Assembly: GCF_006715305.1 (NCBI RefSeq)
Contig: NZ_VFMY01000001.1
Span: 1,488,001-1,552,000 of the forward strand
Origin: Arthrobacter sp. SLBN-100
Lineage (GTDB): Bacteria; Actinomycetota; Actinomycetes; Actinomycetales; Micrococcaceae
Reading direction: 5' to 3'
Length of the DNA: 64,000 bases
A program made the translations under genes and the position numbers. Shown here one piece after another: positions 52,530 through 61,590 of the stretch. A model generated the notes under the pieces. The model ran no database searches. It had not been told where the DNA came from and was given only the letters and a program-made list of their open reading frames with translations. The first letter of the stretch is position 1, and each line of letters starts with the position of its first letter.

Positions 52530-53459
52530 GTGCGAGCCGCTGCCTACCTCATCCTTGCCACCCTCTTCTGGGCCGGAAACTTCGTCGTCGGCCATGCCGC
52601 CATGGAAACCATGCAGCCGCTGCAGCTGACCTACTGGCGGTGGACCCTGGCAGCGGTGCCGCTGCTGGTGCTCGCCCACACCGTGGAGCGCCCGGACTGG
52701 CGGAGCGTCCTGCGCCGCTGGCCGGTCCTGCTGCTCCTGAGTTCCTTGGGCATGAGCGCCTACACACTGTTGCTGTACAGCGCACTGGGCCACACCTCAG
52801 CCCTCAACGCCTCGCTGGTGACGGCAGCCAACCCTGCACTGATTGTGGTGCTGGCCGTGGTCCTGCTGCACGACAGGCCGCGCCCGCTGGGCTGGGCGGG
52901 AATCGGACTGGGCCTGGTTGGCGTCCTGCTGGTCCTCACAGGCGGCGACATCCACCGGCTGCTGACCTTCTCCATCAACAGGGGCGAGCTGCTGATCCTC
53001 GCGGCCATCACCGTATGGGGCCTCTACACCATCATCGGGCGCACGGTTGATGTACCCGCGATCACGTCCACCGCGGTCCAGGTGGCGCTGGCCGCCGTCG
53101 TCCTCAGCCCGCTGGCCCTCATTACCGGGGCCGGCCTGCCCCGCACGGCGTCGGAGGGCTGGTCCCTTGCCTTTATTGCCCTGTTTCCGTCGCTGGGTTC
53201 CTATCTGCTCTGGAACCTTGCCCTGAAGCGCACCACTGCGGCCAATGCGGGCAACTACCTGAACCTCATTGCCGTGTTCACCGCGATCATCACTCTCGCC
53301 CTGGGCCAGCCCATCACCCTTCCGCAGGTCTTAGGCGGCGTCCTGGTGATTTCGGGAGTCCTGCTGACCAGTGCCGGCGGCCCTCAGCGTCCGAGGTCGT
53401 CGAAGCCGACGTCCTCCCCGCCGTCGCCCCCGCCCGCCGCGGAATTCCGCACCCGGTAA
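52530..53459 (+). CDS. EamA/DMT family transporter
   Basis: A 309-residue protein with ten hydrophobic helices in two EamA repeats (AAYLILATLFWAGNFVVGHAAMETMQPLQLTYWRW and LLILAAITVWGLYTIIGRTV... mark the two starts). The second repeat ends ALGQPITLPQVLGGVLVISGVLL. Family members export amino acids or other metabolites. GTG start. The last 25 codons, a Pro/Ser-rich tail, overlap the convergent membrane-protein gene by 76 bases. Divergent from groES, whose CIRCE elements lie close to its promoter. Confidence 0.86.
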   Translation: MRAAAYLILATLFWAGNFVVGHAAMETMQPLQLTYWRWTLAAVPLLVLAHTVERPDWRSVLRRWPVLLLLSSLGMSAYTLLLYSALGHTSALNASLVTAANPALIVVLAVVLLHDRPRPLGWAGIGLGLVGVLLVLTGGDIHRLLTFSINRGELLILAAITVWGLYTIIGRTVDVPAITSTAVQVALAAVVLSPLALITGAGLPRTASEGWSLAFIALFPSLGSYLLWNLALKRTTAANAGNYLNLIAVFTAIITLALGQPITLPQVLGGVLVISGVLLTSAGGPQRPRSSKPTSSPPSPPPAAEFRTR

Positions 53460-53761
53460 AGGACCACCCCTGCCGCTGCCGAGGCCAGCAGTGCGGCCAC
53501 CAGCACCGCAATGCTTCCGGCGCGGGCACCGTCGTACAGCCCGCGGATGTCCTGCGCTTCCTGGGTATCGCCTGAGATGTCGTTGCCGCCCACGGAGTAG
53601 ACGGTGGCGTTGAACGTATCCAGGAAGAAGATCACCACCAGGAGCCCGATGCATACCACCGCCACCAGGGCGCCGGCAATCAGTGCAGTCCGGGCGAACC
53701 TGGCCGGGCCCCTGTCCTTGGCTGGTTCTTCGTACTTCCGGGGGCCTGCGCTCTCTTCCAT
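53384..53761 (-). CDS. Hypothetical two-helix membrane protein
   Basis: A 125-residue protein: polar N-terminus, helix FARTALIAGALVAVVCIGLLVVIFFLDTF, a 40-residue extracellular loop (VYSVGGNDISGDTQEAQDIRGLYDGARAG), helix SIAVLVAALLASAAAGVVLYRVR, and a Gly/Asp tail. I recognise no family. Its 3' end overlaps the DMT gene tail to tail by 76 bases, which is uncommon. Both frames look real from composition, though the exact stop is what creates the overlap. Confidence 0.7.
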   Translation of the reverse strand: MEESAGPRKYEEPAKDRGPARFARTALIAGALVAVVCIGLLVVIFFLDTFNATVYSVGGNDISGDTQEAQDIRGLYDGARAGSIAVLVAALLASAAAGVVLYRVRNSAAGGGDGGEDVGFDDLGR

Positions 53762-53781
53762 GGTTTCAACACTATCCGCAT

Positions 53782-53790
53782 CCCCCCCCC
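53782..53790. repeat. Nine-cytosine tract upstream of the methyltransferase gene
   Basis: C9 at 53782-53790, 15 bases before the TAGGCT -10 box, in the -35 to spacer region of the leaderless methyltransferase promoter. Slippage could alter promoter spacing. Confidence 0.9.
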
Positions 53791-53804
53791 GGGACCTCCT
53801 CCAC

Positions 53805-53810
53805 TAGGCT
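53805..53810 (+). promoter_or_regulatory. -10 box (TAGGCT) of leaderless methyltransferase gene
   Basis: TAGGCT, seven bases, ATG at 53818. Confidence 0.5.
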
Positions 53811-53817
53811 GGAACGC

Positions 53818-55047
53818 ATGCCTCACGCTTCCCAGGACCAGATCGCGCCACTGCTCACTCCCGAAGGCTGGGACCTGCTGGCGTCGCTGGGCCCGTACCG
53901 GGAGGACACCTCCTTTGAGCTCAACTCGGCGCTGCGCAAGGCCGGGCACTCCCCCGAACTGGTCTCCGCCGTCCTGACCCAGTCCAGGCTCCGCACCAAG
54001 GCCGAAGCGAAGTTCGGCGAGTTCGCCCGGAGCATGCTGTTCACCCAGGCCGGACTGGAACAGGCAACCCGGTTCACCGTTGCCGCCCGCCACGCCCAGC
54101 GGTTCGCCCAAGCAGGAATCCGCCACGTGGCGGACCTGGGGTGCGGCCTGGCCGCCGACTCGCTGGCGCTGGCGTCGCTGGACATCAACGTCACCGCCGT
54201 GGAAATGGATGAGACGACGGCGGCCTGCGCCACGGTGAACCTCATCCCGTTCTCCAACGCCACGGTGGTCCATGCGGACGCCACCTCAGTTCCGCTGGAG
54301 GGGATCGACGGCGTCTGGCTGGATCCTGCCCGCCGGGTCACCTCCACGTCCGGCACCAAACGCATCTGGGATCCCGAGGCCTTTTCACCGCCGCTGTCCT
54401 TTGTTGAGTCCCTCGCGGCGTCCGGCCGCGCCGTCGGGGTCAAGATGGGGCCGGGCATGCCCCATGATTCCGTACCGGCCGGCTGTGAAGCCCAATGGGT
54501 TTCCGTGGCCGGGGACGTGACCGAAGTTGCGCTGTGGTTCAACGCCGTGCGCAGGCCCGGAATCCGCAGGGCCGCCCTGGTCCTGGGAGCCGGCGGTGCA
54601 GCCGAACTGACCAGCGGCGAAGACTTCGGCGCCGGTCCTGCCGCCCCGCTGGGTCCGGTGGAGGGCTACCTGTACGAGCCCGACGGTGCAGTGATCCGCG
54701 CGGGGCTGGTGGCCGACGTCGCGCACCAGCTGGGCGGGCACCTGGTGGACGAACACATTGCCTACATCTGCGCCCCGCAACTCGTGGACACGCCCTTCGC
54801 GCGGGCCTACAAAGTCCTGGAAGTGATGCCGTACAACGTCAAGGCGCTCAAGGCCTGGGTGAAGGCGGAGGGCATCGGCGTGCTGGACATCAAGAAGCGC
54901 GGCACCGCCGTCACGCCCGAGGAACTGCGCAAGCAGCTGCTCCCCGCCGGAAAGGCAGCTGCGAAAAGGGCCGGCAGCAAAACGGCCACCCTGGTCCTGA
55001 CCCGCATCGGGGAGGACCGGGTGGCCATCGTGGTGGAGCCGGTCTAA
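53818..55047 (+). CDS. SAM-dependent methyltransferase with THUMP-like C-terminal domain
   Basis: A 409-residue protein. Residues ~1-80 are helical. The Rossmann SAM fold is VADLGCGLAADSLALASLDINVTAVEMD near residue 100, then VWLDPARR (about residue 163), an N6A/rRNA-type DPxR variant. The C-terminal ~100 residues (LPAGKAAAKRAGSKTATLVLTRIGEDRVAIVVEPV) match the THUMP-like domain found in these actinobacterial enzymes. The target RNA is unknown. The ATG at 53818 fits; the frame upstream is antisense to the membrane-protein gene. Confidence 0.85.
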   Translation: MPHASQDQIAPLLTPEGWDLLASLGPYREDTSFELNSALRKAGHSPELVSAVLTQSRLRTKAEAKFGEFARSMLFTQAGLEQATRFTVAARHAQRFAQAGIRHVADLGCGLAADSLALASLDINVTAVEMDETTAACATVNLIPFSNATVVHADATSVPLEGIDGVWLDPARRVTSTSGTKRIWDPEAFSPPLSFVESLAASGRAVGVKMGPGMPHDSVPAGCEAQWVSVAGDVTEVALWFNAVRRPGIRRAALVLGAGGAAELTSGEDFGAGPAAPLGPVEGYLYEPDGAVIRAGLVADVAHQLGGHLVDEHIAYICAPQLVDTPFARAYKVLEVMPYNVKALKAWVKAEGIGVLDIKKRGTAVTPEELRKQLLPAGKAAAKRAGSKTATLVLTRIGEDRVAIVVEPV

Positions 55048-55073
55048 GGCACTGCAGCACTCGGGACCTGCCG

Positions 55074-55892
55074 CTACTGGGCGCGCATGAACTCCTCGGC
55101 CACGCGCACCTGTTCAGGGGTGGGCCGTACGCCGGTGTAGAGCACAAACTGCTCCAGCGCCTGGATGGTGGCCACTTCCGCTCCGGTGATCACAGGCTTT
55201 CCGGCGGCACGTGCTGCCTTGATCAGCGGCGTCTCGGCGGGCAGGGCCACCACGTCGAAGACCACCCTGGCTGCGTCGACGGTCTCCTGCGGGAAGGCCA
55301 GGGTGTCCGATTCGGTTCCGCCGGCCATACCGATAGGTGTCACATTGATAATCAGATCCGCCGTTCCGCCGTTGAATTCCGGACGCCACTGGAACCCGTA
55401 CTGTTCGGCGAGTGCCTGGCCGGCGGTTTCGTTCCGCGCGAGGACCGTGACGTCGGCGAACCCGGCGTCCCGGAGCGCGGCCACCGTTGCCTTGGCCATG
55501 CCGCCGGACCCCTGGACCAGCACGGAATAGCTCGTGGGGACGTTGTTGGACGCGAGGAGCTGTTCGATTGCGGTGTAGTCGGTGTTGTAGGCCTTGAGAT
55601 GCCCGTCCGTGTTCACGATGGTGTTGACGGAGTCGATGGCCTTGGCCGAGGGGTCCATCTCGTCCACGAGGGCGATCACGTCCTCCTTGTACGGCATGGA
55701 GATGGCGCATCCGCGGATGCCCAGCCCGCGGACCCCGGCGATGGCCTGCGCAAGGTTGGTGGGGGCGAACGCCTTGTAGATCCAGTTCAGGTCAAGCTGC
55801 TCGTACAGGTGGTTGTGGAACCGGGTCCCGTTGTTGCTGGGCCGGGCCGAGAGCGAGATGCAGAGGGTCATGTCTTTATTCAGAATGGGCAC
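55074..55892 (-). CDS. Shikimate 5-dehydrogenase family protein
   Basis: A 272-residue protein: CISLSARPSNNGTRFHNHLYEQLDLNWIYKAF (substrate-binding strand with SxS), GCAISMPYKEDVIALVD (the conserved Lys), AYNTDYTAI (Asp), and the NAD(P) loop VLVQGSGGMAKATVAAL. It lacks other aro genes nearby, so it may be a paralogue acting on quinate, shikimate or a related acid. GTG at 55892 (VPILNKD...) matches the family's usual beginning; the frame extends to a TTG at 55958 and an ATG at 55871 is also possible. Confidence 0.82.
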   Translation of the reverse strand: MPILNKDMTLCISLSARPSNNGTRFHNHLYEQLDLNWIYKAFAPTNLAQAIAGVRGLGIRGCAISMPYKEDVIALVDEMDPSAKAIDSVNTIVNTDGHLKAYNTDYTAIEQLLASNNVPTSYSVLVQGSGGMAKATVAALRDAGFADVTVLARNETAGQALAEQYGFQWRPEFNGGTADLIINVTPIGMAGGTESDTLAFPQETVDAARVVFDVVALPAETPLIKAARAAGKPVITGAEVATIQALEQFVLYTGVRPTPEQVRVAEEFMRAQ

Positions 55893-55980
55893 TTGACCAT
55901 TAAACGCGTTCCCGCCCGACTGACTGACAGACAACGCACTGAAGTCCGCGAATGACAACGTTAAGTGGGAGTCAGTTGGG

Positions 55981-57708
55981 CTAGGGGCACCCCGTGCCGG
56001 CCGGGAAGCTTCCGACGGCGGCAGGCAGCTTCCCGGGGGCCGTCGCGTGCCCGGCGAGGACGGCAGCGAGGGCGTCGAAAGCGGCCTGGGTGCGGCCGTA
56101 CAGGGCTACCTTGACGGGCGCGGCAGCATCGTGCAGGGGCCATGGCGCGTCGAGGGCGACGGCGATGTCCCCTGCGGCGGCGCGGCCGCCGTAACCCAAG
56201 AGGCTGACCACGGGTCCGGAACCGACGGCGAGCCCGGCACGGGCGGCAGCAGCGGCGAACCGTTCCCTGTCCGCCGGGCTGCCTCCGGCCACCTGCACGC
56301 TGCCGGGCGTGAGTGGGCCGCTGCAGGGGCCGGATAGAACAGTTACCGCCGCGGCCGAGACCCTGGCGGAGAGCGCAGCCCCGCTCCCGGCCGCTGTGCC
56401 TGGCGGCGCACCGGTCCCGGCTGCTGCCCGGCCCTGCCAGGTCATCATGGTTGCCACCCGCAGGGCGGCTTCATCGAGCCGGGCGGCGGGGAGGGCACCG
56501 GAGGCTACGGCACCAACGATGGCAGCGTGGGCCTGCTGGACATCCGCGGGCATGAGCAGGAGGTCGGCGCCCGCGGCCAGCGCCTTCACGGCGGCGGACC
56601 CTGCCGGGTACTGCTTGTTCACGGCTCCCATGTTCAGGGCGTCAGTCACTGCCACGCCCTTGAAGCCGAGTCCCCGCAGTGCGGCGTAAGTGGGGGCGGA
56701 GAGCGACGCCGGGACCCCGGGTTCCAGGGCAGGCACGGCTATGTGGCCGGTCATCACCATGGGTGCTCCGGCGGCGATCGCGGCCTGGAAGGGCTTCCAG
56801 TCGCGCGCTTGAAGTTCGGCCACGGTGGCCGGCTGCGAGGGAAGATCCAGGTGCGAATCAGCCGTGACGGACCCGTGCCCGGGGAAATGCTTGATAGTGG
56901 GCAGCACTCCCGCGGCCAGCATGCCCTGGGAGAAGGCCACACTCAAACCTGCGGCTGCACCCGGGTCTCCGGACATGGAGCGGGCGCCGATGGTGGGATC
57001 CCTCGGGCCGATGGTGACGTCGGCGTCCGGTGCGAAATCCGTGTTGAAGCCCAGCGGCACCAGCTCACCGGCCAGCCCCTGCCCCGCCTCCCGTGCCAGT
57101 GGGCCGCTGCCCGCAGCGCCGTAGCTCATGGGCGCCGGCCATTCCGTCAGCGGCGCCCCCAGACGGGCCACCATCCCGCCCTCCTGGTCGAGGCCGATGA
57201 TCCCGGGCCACGGCCTGCCGTCCGCCCTGGTGGCCTGGGCGAGCCGCTGGTTGATCGCGGTCATGGCGGCGAGGTCCACCTTCCCCTGCGGGTCAAGCGG
57301 GACGTTGTCGCCCATGATGATGGACCCGGCCAGGTGCAGGCGTTCGACGACGGCGGCATGGGCGGCGGGGTCCGTGCCGGTAAAGAAGGGAAGGAGGACC
57401 TGGCCGGCCTTCTGTTCGGGCGACATCACGGCAACCATCGCGGCAGCGGCGTCCTGGTCCCGCTGCTGCGGGCCCCACCCCAAGGCCTGCGAGCCCGGGT
57501 CCGCCGTGGCAGAAGGTGACGGGGAATCAGTGCCAGGTGCCGGCGTCGTCCGCGGTGAAGCGGAACGTGGGGCGGTCGTGGCCGGCGCCTGTCCGGGGAC
57601 AGGTGCCGGGGCGGTGGTGCAGGATGCGAGTGCTACCGCAGCGGAGGCTGCAGCCAGGACGGGGAAGGATTTGTGAAAACTGTCACGCAGGTGTTGGAAC
57701 GGGGCCAT
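55981..57708 (-). CDS. Glycoside hydrolase family 3 lipoprotein (beta-N-acetylhexosaminidase, NagZ-like)
   Basis: A 575-residue protein. The signal peptide ends in LASC (lipobox), followed by a Pro/Thr-rich linker of about 45 residues. The GH3 TIM barrel has IIGLDQEGGMVARL, IKHFPGHGSVTADSH (the NagZ-type KHFPGHG..DSH, whose Asp-His acts as general acid/base) and VAVTDALNMGA with the nucleophile Asp. A C-terminal Rossmann-like domain follows. It should release GlcNAc from muropeptides at the cell surface. ATG at 57708 has TAGCAT seven bases upstream. Confidence 0.9.
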   Translation of the reverse strand: MAPFQHLRDSFHKSFPVLAAASAAVALASCTTAPAPVPGQAPATTAPRSASPRTTPAPGTDSPSPSATADPGSQALGWGPQQRDQDAAAAMVAVMSPEQKAGQVLLPFFTGTDPAAHAAVVERLHLAGSIIMGDNVPLDPQGKVDLAAMTAINQRLAQATRADGRPWPGIIGLDQEGGMVARLGAPLTEWPAPMSYGAAGSGPLAREAGQGLAGELVPLGFNTDFAPDADVTIGPRDPTIGARSMSGDPGAAAGLSVAFSQGMLAAGVLPTIKHFPGHGSVTADSHLDLPSQPATVAELQARDWKPFQAAIAAGAPMVMTGHIAVPALEPGVPASLSAPTYAALRGLGFKGVAVTDALNMGAVNKQYPAGSAAVKALAAGADLLLMPADVQQAHAAIVGAVASGALPAARLDEAALRVATMMTWQGRAAAGTGAPPGTAAGSGAALSARVSAAAVTVLSGPCSGPLTPGSVQVAGGSPADRERFAAAAARAGLAVGSGPVVSLLGYGGRAAAGDIAVALDAPWPLHDAAAPVKVALYGRTQAAFDALAAVLAGHATAPGKLPAAVGSFPAGTGCP

Positions 57709-57715
57709 CAATACG

Positions 57716-57721
57716 ATGCTA
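57716..57721 (-). promoter_or_regulatory. -10 box (TAGCAT) of leaderless GH3 gene
   Basis: TAGCAT, seven bases, ATG at 57708. Confidence 0.45.
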
Positions 57722-57811
57722 CCCCTGCACTAGACTTGAACCATCCGTGCGCCTGCCAGCAGCAGCCTGTCAGCGGGGTGCTCAGCGGCAAACCGGACAG
57801 TGAGGAAACGC

Positions 57812-58963
57812 GTGAAGATCGACTTCGCTGCATCGAGGCAATCGACCCTCGGTGTGGAATGGGAGCTCGCGCTGGTGGACGGCCAAACCGGTGAACTCGC
57901 CTCCGTCGCCAACCAGGTGCTGCGCGGAGTGGCCTCCCGGCACCCTGAGCTGAACGAGGATGACGAGCACCCGCACATCAAGCAGGAACTGCTGCTGAAC
58001 ACCGTTGAGCTGGTCACCGGCATCTGCGAAACCGCCGGCGAAGCCAAGGAGGACCTCAGCCGCTCCCTCGCTGCGGTCCGTGAAATCACTGACCCCATGG
58101 GCGTGGAACTCTTCTGCGCCGGCAGCCATCCGTTCAGCCCGCCCCAGCTGCAGCCCGTCACGGACAAGGCCCGGTACGCCAAACTCATCGACCGCACCCA
58201 GTGGTGGGGCCGCCAGATGGTCATTTACGGCGTCCACGTGCACGTGGGGCTGGACCGCCGCGAGAAGGCGCTTCCCGTGCTGGACGGGCTGGTCAACTAC
58301 TTCCCGCATTTCCAGGCACTCTCTGCGTCCAGCCCGTTCTGGGGCGGGGAGGACACCGGCTACGCATCACACCGCGCCCTGATGTTCCAGCAGCTGCCCA
58401 CCGCCGGCCTGCCTTTCCAGTTCCGCTCCTGGGAAGAATACGAGTCCTATGTGCAGGACATGTTCACCACCGGGGTGATTGATACCCTCTCGGAAATCCG
58501 CTGGGACATCCGGCCTGTGCCGAACCTGGGCACTATCGAGATGCGCATCTGCGACGGCCTGGCCACCCTGGAGGAAGTGGGCGCCATCGCGGCCCTGACC
58601 CAGTGCCTGGTGGATGAGTTCTCCACCACCCTGGACAACGGCGGGACCATCCCCACCATGCCGCCCTGGCATATACAGGAGAACAAGTGGCGGGCCGCGC
58701 GTTACGGCCTGGATGCCATCATCATCCTGGACGCGGCGGGCAAGGAGCAGCTGGTCACTGACCACCTGCTCGAAACCCTGAACCGGCTTGAGCCAGTGGC
58801 CGCGAAGCTGGGTTGCCCGGATGAGCTGGCCGACGTCGAAAAGATCATCCGCCGTGGTGCGGGATACCAGCGCCAGCGCCGGGTGGCCGCCGAGCACGGC
58901 GGGGACCTCCAGGCCGTGGTGCTGGACCTCGTCAAGCAGATGCGGAACGGCCCCACCGCCTGA
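57812..58963 (+). CDS. Carboxylate-amine ligase, glutamate-cysteine ligase family 2 (YbdK type)
   Basis: A 383-residue GCS2 protein: STLGVEWELALVDGQTGEL near the N-terminus, AVREITDPMGVELFCAGSHPFS, YGVHVHVGLDRREKALPVLDGLVNYFPHFQALSASSPFW, and IRPVPNLGTIEMRICDGLATLEEVGAIAAL. Family members have weak glutamate-cysteine ligase activity; actinobacteria make mycothiol rather than glutathione, so the true substrate is unknown. GTG start with TGAGG upstream. A TAGACT -10 at 57731-57736 would give a ~70-base leader. Divergent from the GH3 gene. Confidence 0.9.
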   Translation: MKIDFAASRQSTLGVEWELALVDGQTGELASVANQVLRGVASRHPELNEDDEHPHIKQELLLNTVELVTGICETAGEAKEDLSRSLAAVREITDPMGVELFCAGSHPFSPPQLQPVTDKARYAKLIDRTQWWGRQMVIYGVHVHVGLDRREKALPVLDGLVNYFPHFQALSASSPFWGGEDTGYASHRALMFQQLPTAGLPFQFRSWEEYESYVQDMFTTGVIDTLSEIRWDIRPVPNLGTIEMRICDGLATLEEVGAIAALTQCLVDEFSTTLDNGGTIPTMPPWHIQENKWRAARYGLDAIIILDAAGKEQLVTDHLLETLNRLEPVAAKLGCPDELADVEKIIRRGAGYQRQRRVAAEHGGDLQAVVLDLVKQMRNGPTA

Positions 58964-58996
58964 CGGTTGCCTTCCAGCCGAACGATGAGGTAGTTG

Positions 58997-59395
58997 TCAG
59001 GAATCCAGCCCCATGTCCGTCAGCTCCTCACCGAGAACCAGTTCCAGTGTGGAAATTTGCATGTCATCCAGATGTTCTTTCATCCGCGCGATCATTGCCG
59101 GAAAATCCGGCCGGGACCTGAACTCCTCGATCGCTTCCCGACTCTCCCACACGGCGTAGCTGAGATAGCTCCCGGGCTGCCTGAGATCGCGAAGTAGCCG
59201 TGGACGCTGAAGAAGCCCACGAATTGGAGGATCCACATCCTTTACGCCCGATTCCGCGAACGCCCTTGCGAATGCCTCCTCGTGACCCGGTTTCACTGAC
59301 CAGCGGCCGGAGGTATAGAACCTTCCGACGAAACCCTCGCGTCCGAGAGTCGGTACATCGGACTGCAGAGGCAGGTCATTGCCTGTCGCACTCAT
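58997..59395 (-). CDS. ABM-like small protein
   Basis: A 132-residue protein with one ferredoxin-like domain: GFVGRFYTSGRWSVKPGHEEAFARAFAESGVK..., PGSYLSYAVWESREAIEEFRSRPDFPAMIARMKEHLDDMQISTLELV. It fits the antibiotic biosynthesis monooxygenase superfamily, with unknown substrate. AAGGAG six bases before the ATG. It follows the cupin gene by 84 bases; that gap contains two G7 runs. The pair is less GC-rich than its surroundings and lies between core genes, suggesting insertion. Confidence 0.75.
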   Translation of the reverse strand: MSATGNDLPLQSDVPTLGREGFVGRFYTSGRWSVKPGHEEAFARAFAESGVKDVDPPIRGLLQRPRLLRDLRQPGSYLSYAVWESREAIEEFRSRPDFPAMIARMKEHLDDMQISTLELVLGEELTDMGLDS

Positions 59396-59479
59396 CAGCT
59401 GCTCCTTCTACTCGTCAAAGGGATCACGGAGAGACCGAAATCAGGGGGGGAGAGGATTGGGCGCGCGGGGGGGCATTTC

Positions 59480-59827
59480 CTAGGGCTCGACTGGTCCCAG
59501 TTGCTCCGCTTCATCGTCTGCAGCCCGCGGGGATTCCTTGAGCTCCACAAAGAACGTATGCGTGTCTGTTTCTCCGATGTTTTCCCCGGAATGGTGCTGG
59601 GCCGGCAACCACCGGGCGACTCCGGCGGGCAGCTCCACATCCACGGACTTTCCGTTCGAAGAAATACGGCGACGGAAAGCACTGACCGTAATCATCACGC
59701 TGTCGGGGTGACTGTGCTCTGTGGTGGTATGTCCGGGTGAGTCGCTGTACTCAAGCACGCGGACACGTTCGTTTTCAAAAGCCACCCGATAATTCGCTGG
59801 GTTCGTCTCAACGGGATCCTCTTCCAT
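59480..59827 (-). CDS. Small cupin-domain protein
   Basis: A 115-residue single cupin: YRVAFENERVRVLEYSDSPGHTTTEHSHPDSVMITVSAFRRRI and GVARWLPAQHHSGENIGETDTHTFFVELKE. TEHSHPDSV carries the metal-binding histidines of cupin motif 1 and HHSGENIG part of motif 2. The ATG at 59827 is chosen over a longer frame because TATATT lies six bases upstream. Substrate unknown. Probably transcribed with the ABM-like gene downstream. Confidence 0.78.
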   Translation of the reverse strand: MEEDPVETNPANYRVAFENERVRVLEYSDSPGHTTTEHSHPDSVMITVSAFRRRISSNGKSVDVELPAGVARWLPAQHHSGENIGETDTHTFFVELKESPRAADDEAEQLGPVEP

Positions 59828-59833
59828 GGACGG

Positions 59834-59839
59834 AATATA
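59834..59839 (-). promoter_or_regulatory. -10 box (TATATT) of leaderless cupin gene
   Basis: TATATT, six bases, ATG at 59827; it decides the start of this gene. Confidence 0.6.
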
Positions 59840-59965
59840 CGCCGGCAGAGGCATCAGGACCAGAGGCTTCTGAGTTCCACACCCACGCTGTATGCCGGCA
59901 GGACGGAATGCCTGCTTGACGAAAAACATAGGGGCACCCCGCTGCCCCTCCTCCCCGCGCGGGGT

Positions 59966-61054
59966 TCAGGCGGGGAGGGACACCGCTGTAACCGGCATGG
60001 ACGAGTCGGGGGCGAACCCGGTTCCGCTCGGTGCCACCCCGGCCATCACCAGCTGCGCACCCAGTGCCGCCACCATGGCGCCGTTGTCCGTGCAAAGGTC
60101 CAGCGGTGGCACGTGCAGCCTGATCCCGGCGGAGGCGCAGCGCTGTCCGGTCAGCTCGCGGAGCCTCGAGTTTGCCGCCACACCGCCGCCCAGCAGCACA
60201 TTCGTGATCCCGTGCTCCCGGCACGCCAGCACGGCCTTGGAGGAGATGATGTCCACCACGGCTTCCTGGAAAGCGGCTGCAATGTCCGCGACCGGAACTT
60301 CCTGGCCGCGCGCCTCAAACTGCTCAACGCACCGGGCCACCGCCGTCTTGAGACCGCTGAAGGACCAGTCGTAACGGTGCGGGCCGGGTTCATCGGCGGT
60401 GCCCATGTACTTGGGCTGGCTGAGGCCGCGGGGGAAGCGGATGGACTTGGGGTTGCCGGTACGGGCCATCTTGTCGATGGCGGGCCCGCCCGGGTAGCCG
60501 AGGCCAAGGATGCGGGCCACCTTGTCGTACGCTTCGCCGGCTGCGTCGTCGATGGTGGAGCCGAGGAGGACCACGTCGTCGGTGATGCTGTTGATCTTCA
60601 GGATTTCGGTATGCCCGCCGGAGACCAGCAGGGCGCCGAGGTTTTGGGGCAGCTCGGGCGCTTGCCCTTCCTTGCCGTCGAGCAGGCCCACGCCCACGTG
60701 CGCGACGAGATGGTTGATGGCGTAGAGCGGCTTTCCGGTGGCCACAGCGAGTGCCTTGGCAGCACAGACACCAACCATGAGGGCGCCGGCCAGACCGGGG
60801 CCCGAGGTGACGGCGATGGCATCCACCTCGTCAAGCGTTACACCGGCGTCCGAGAGCGCCTGCTCGAGGGTGGGGACGAAGGCATCGAGGTGGGCGCGTG
60901 AGGCGATTTCGGGGATGACCCCGCCGAACCGGACATGCTCGTCCATTGAGGAAGAGACGGTGTTGGTCAGGAGGGCGGTCCCCCGGACAATGCCCACGCC
61001 GGTTTCGTCGCAGGACGATTCGATGCCGAGCACCAAGGGCTGCGGGCGGTTCAT
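59966..61054 (-). CDS. tsaD: tRNA N6-adenosine threonylcarbamoyltransferase
   Basis: A 362-residue Kae1/TsaD ASKHA protein: [15 protein letters not shown] at the N-terminus, metal-binding His at about 115 and 119 (NHLVAH), [13 protein letters not shown], and [14 protein letters not shown]. With TsaB and TsaE it transfers the threonylcarbamoyl group to A37 of tRNAs that read ANN codons. The ATG overlaps the rimI stop by four bases. Last gene of the operon. Confidence 0.96.
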   Translation of the reverse strand: MNRPQPLVLGIESSCDETGVGIVRGTALLTNTVSSSMDEHVRFGGVIPEIASRAHLDAFVPTLEQALSDAGVTLDEVDAIAVTSGPGLAGALMVGVCAAKALAVATGKPLYAINHLVAHVGVGLLDGKEGQAPELPQNLGALLVSGGHTEILKINSITDDVVLLGSTIDDAAGEAYDKVARILGLGYPGGPAIDKMARTGNPKSIRFPRGLSQPKYMGTADEPGPHRYDWSFSGLKTAVARCVEQFEARGQEVPVADIAAAFQEAVVDIISSKAVLACREHGITNVLLGGGVAANSRLRELTGQRCASAGIRLHVPPLDLCTDNGAMVAALGAQLVMAGVAPSGTGFAPDSSMPVTAVSLPA

Positions 61055-61590
61055 GGCTGGCCTGCTTCCGGTGATGGGTGGTTTCCTGTTTCCTGTTCCG
61101 CTTCCGGGCCGGCGGGGCCCGTCAGCTGGAGCCGCATGATGAGGGCGTCAACGCCGTCGCGGTAATAGCGGGGGCGGACGTGGATCTGTTCGAATCCGAA
61201 GCGCAGGTACAGCTGCTGGGCCCGCGGGTTGTCGGCCCGGACCTCCAGGAGGAGATCGGCGGCGTACCTGCGGCGCGCCTCCTCGATCAGGCTGGTCAGC
61301 AGTGCGGTGCCAATACCGCGCCCTTCGTATTCAGGTACGACGGCGATAGTCTGCACGTCCGCGATGGGTTCGATGCACATCAGCCCGGCATAGCCCACAA
61401 TGCCGTCGCTGCCCTCAGCTACGAGGTACCAGCGGGTTTCCGGCTGGGCCAGCTCGTCATAGAACATGTGCAGGGGCCAGGCATCCACCGGGAAAAGCCG
61501 CTGCTCCAGGACGCTGACCGCGATGACGTCGTCGGGGGTCATCTCCCGCACTGCGACGCCGTGGTTACTGATATCCGGGGCGGTGCTCAC
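61051..61590 (-). CDS. rimI: Ribosomal-protein alanine N-acetyltransferase
   Basis: A 179-residue GNAT protein: [33 protein letters not shown], then the acetyl-CoA loop [25 protein letters not shown] and [29 protein letters not shown]. RimI acetylates the N-terminal Ala of S18 and is commonly placed between tsaB and tsaD. Overlaps both neighbours by four bases. N- and C-terminal extensions of ~15 residues are low complexity. Confidence 0.93.
   Translation of the reverse strand: MSTAPDISNHGVAVREMTPDDVIAVSVLEQRLFPVDAWPLHMFYDELAQPETRWYLVAEGSDGIVGYAGLMCIEPIADVQTIAVVPEYEGRGIGTALLTSLIEEARRRYAADLLLEVRADNPRAQQLYLRFGFEQIHVRPRYYRDGVDALIMRLQLTGPAGPEAEQETGNHPSPEAGQP

Noticed and set aside
59953..59964. 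CCCCGCGCGGGG after tsaD as a terminator
   Set aside because: A palindrome without loop space; it cannot form a normal hairpin of this length and has no T-run.
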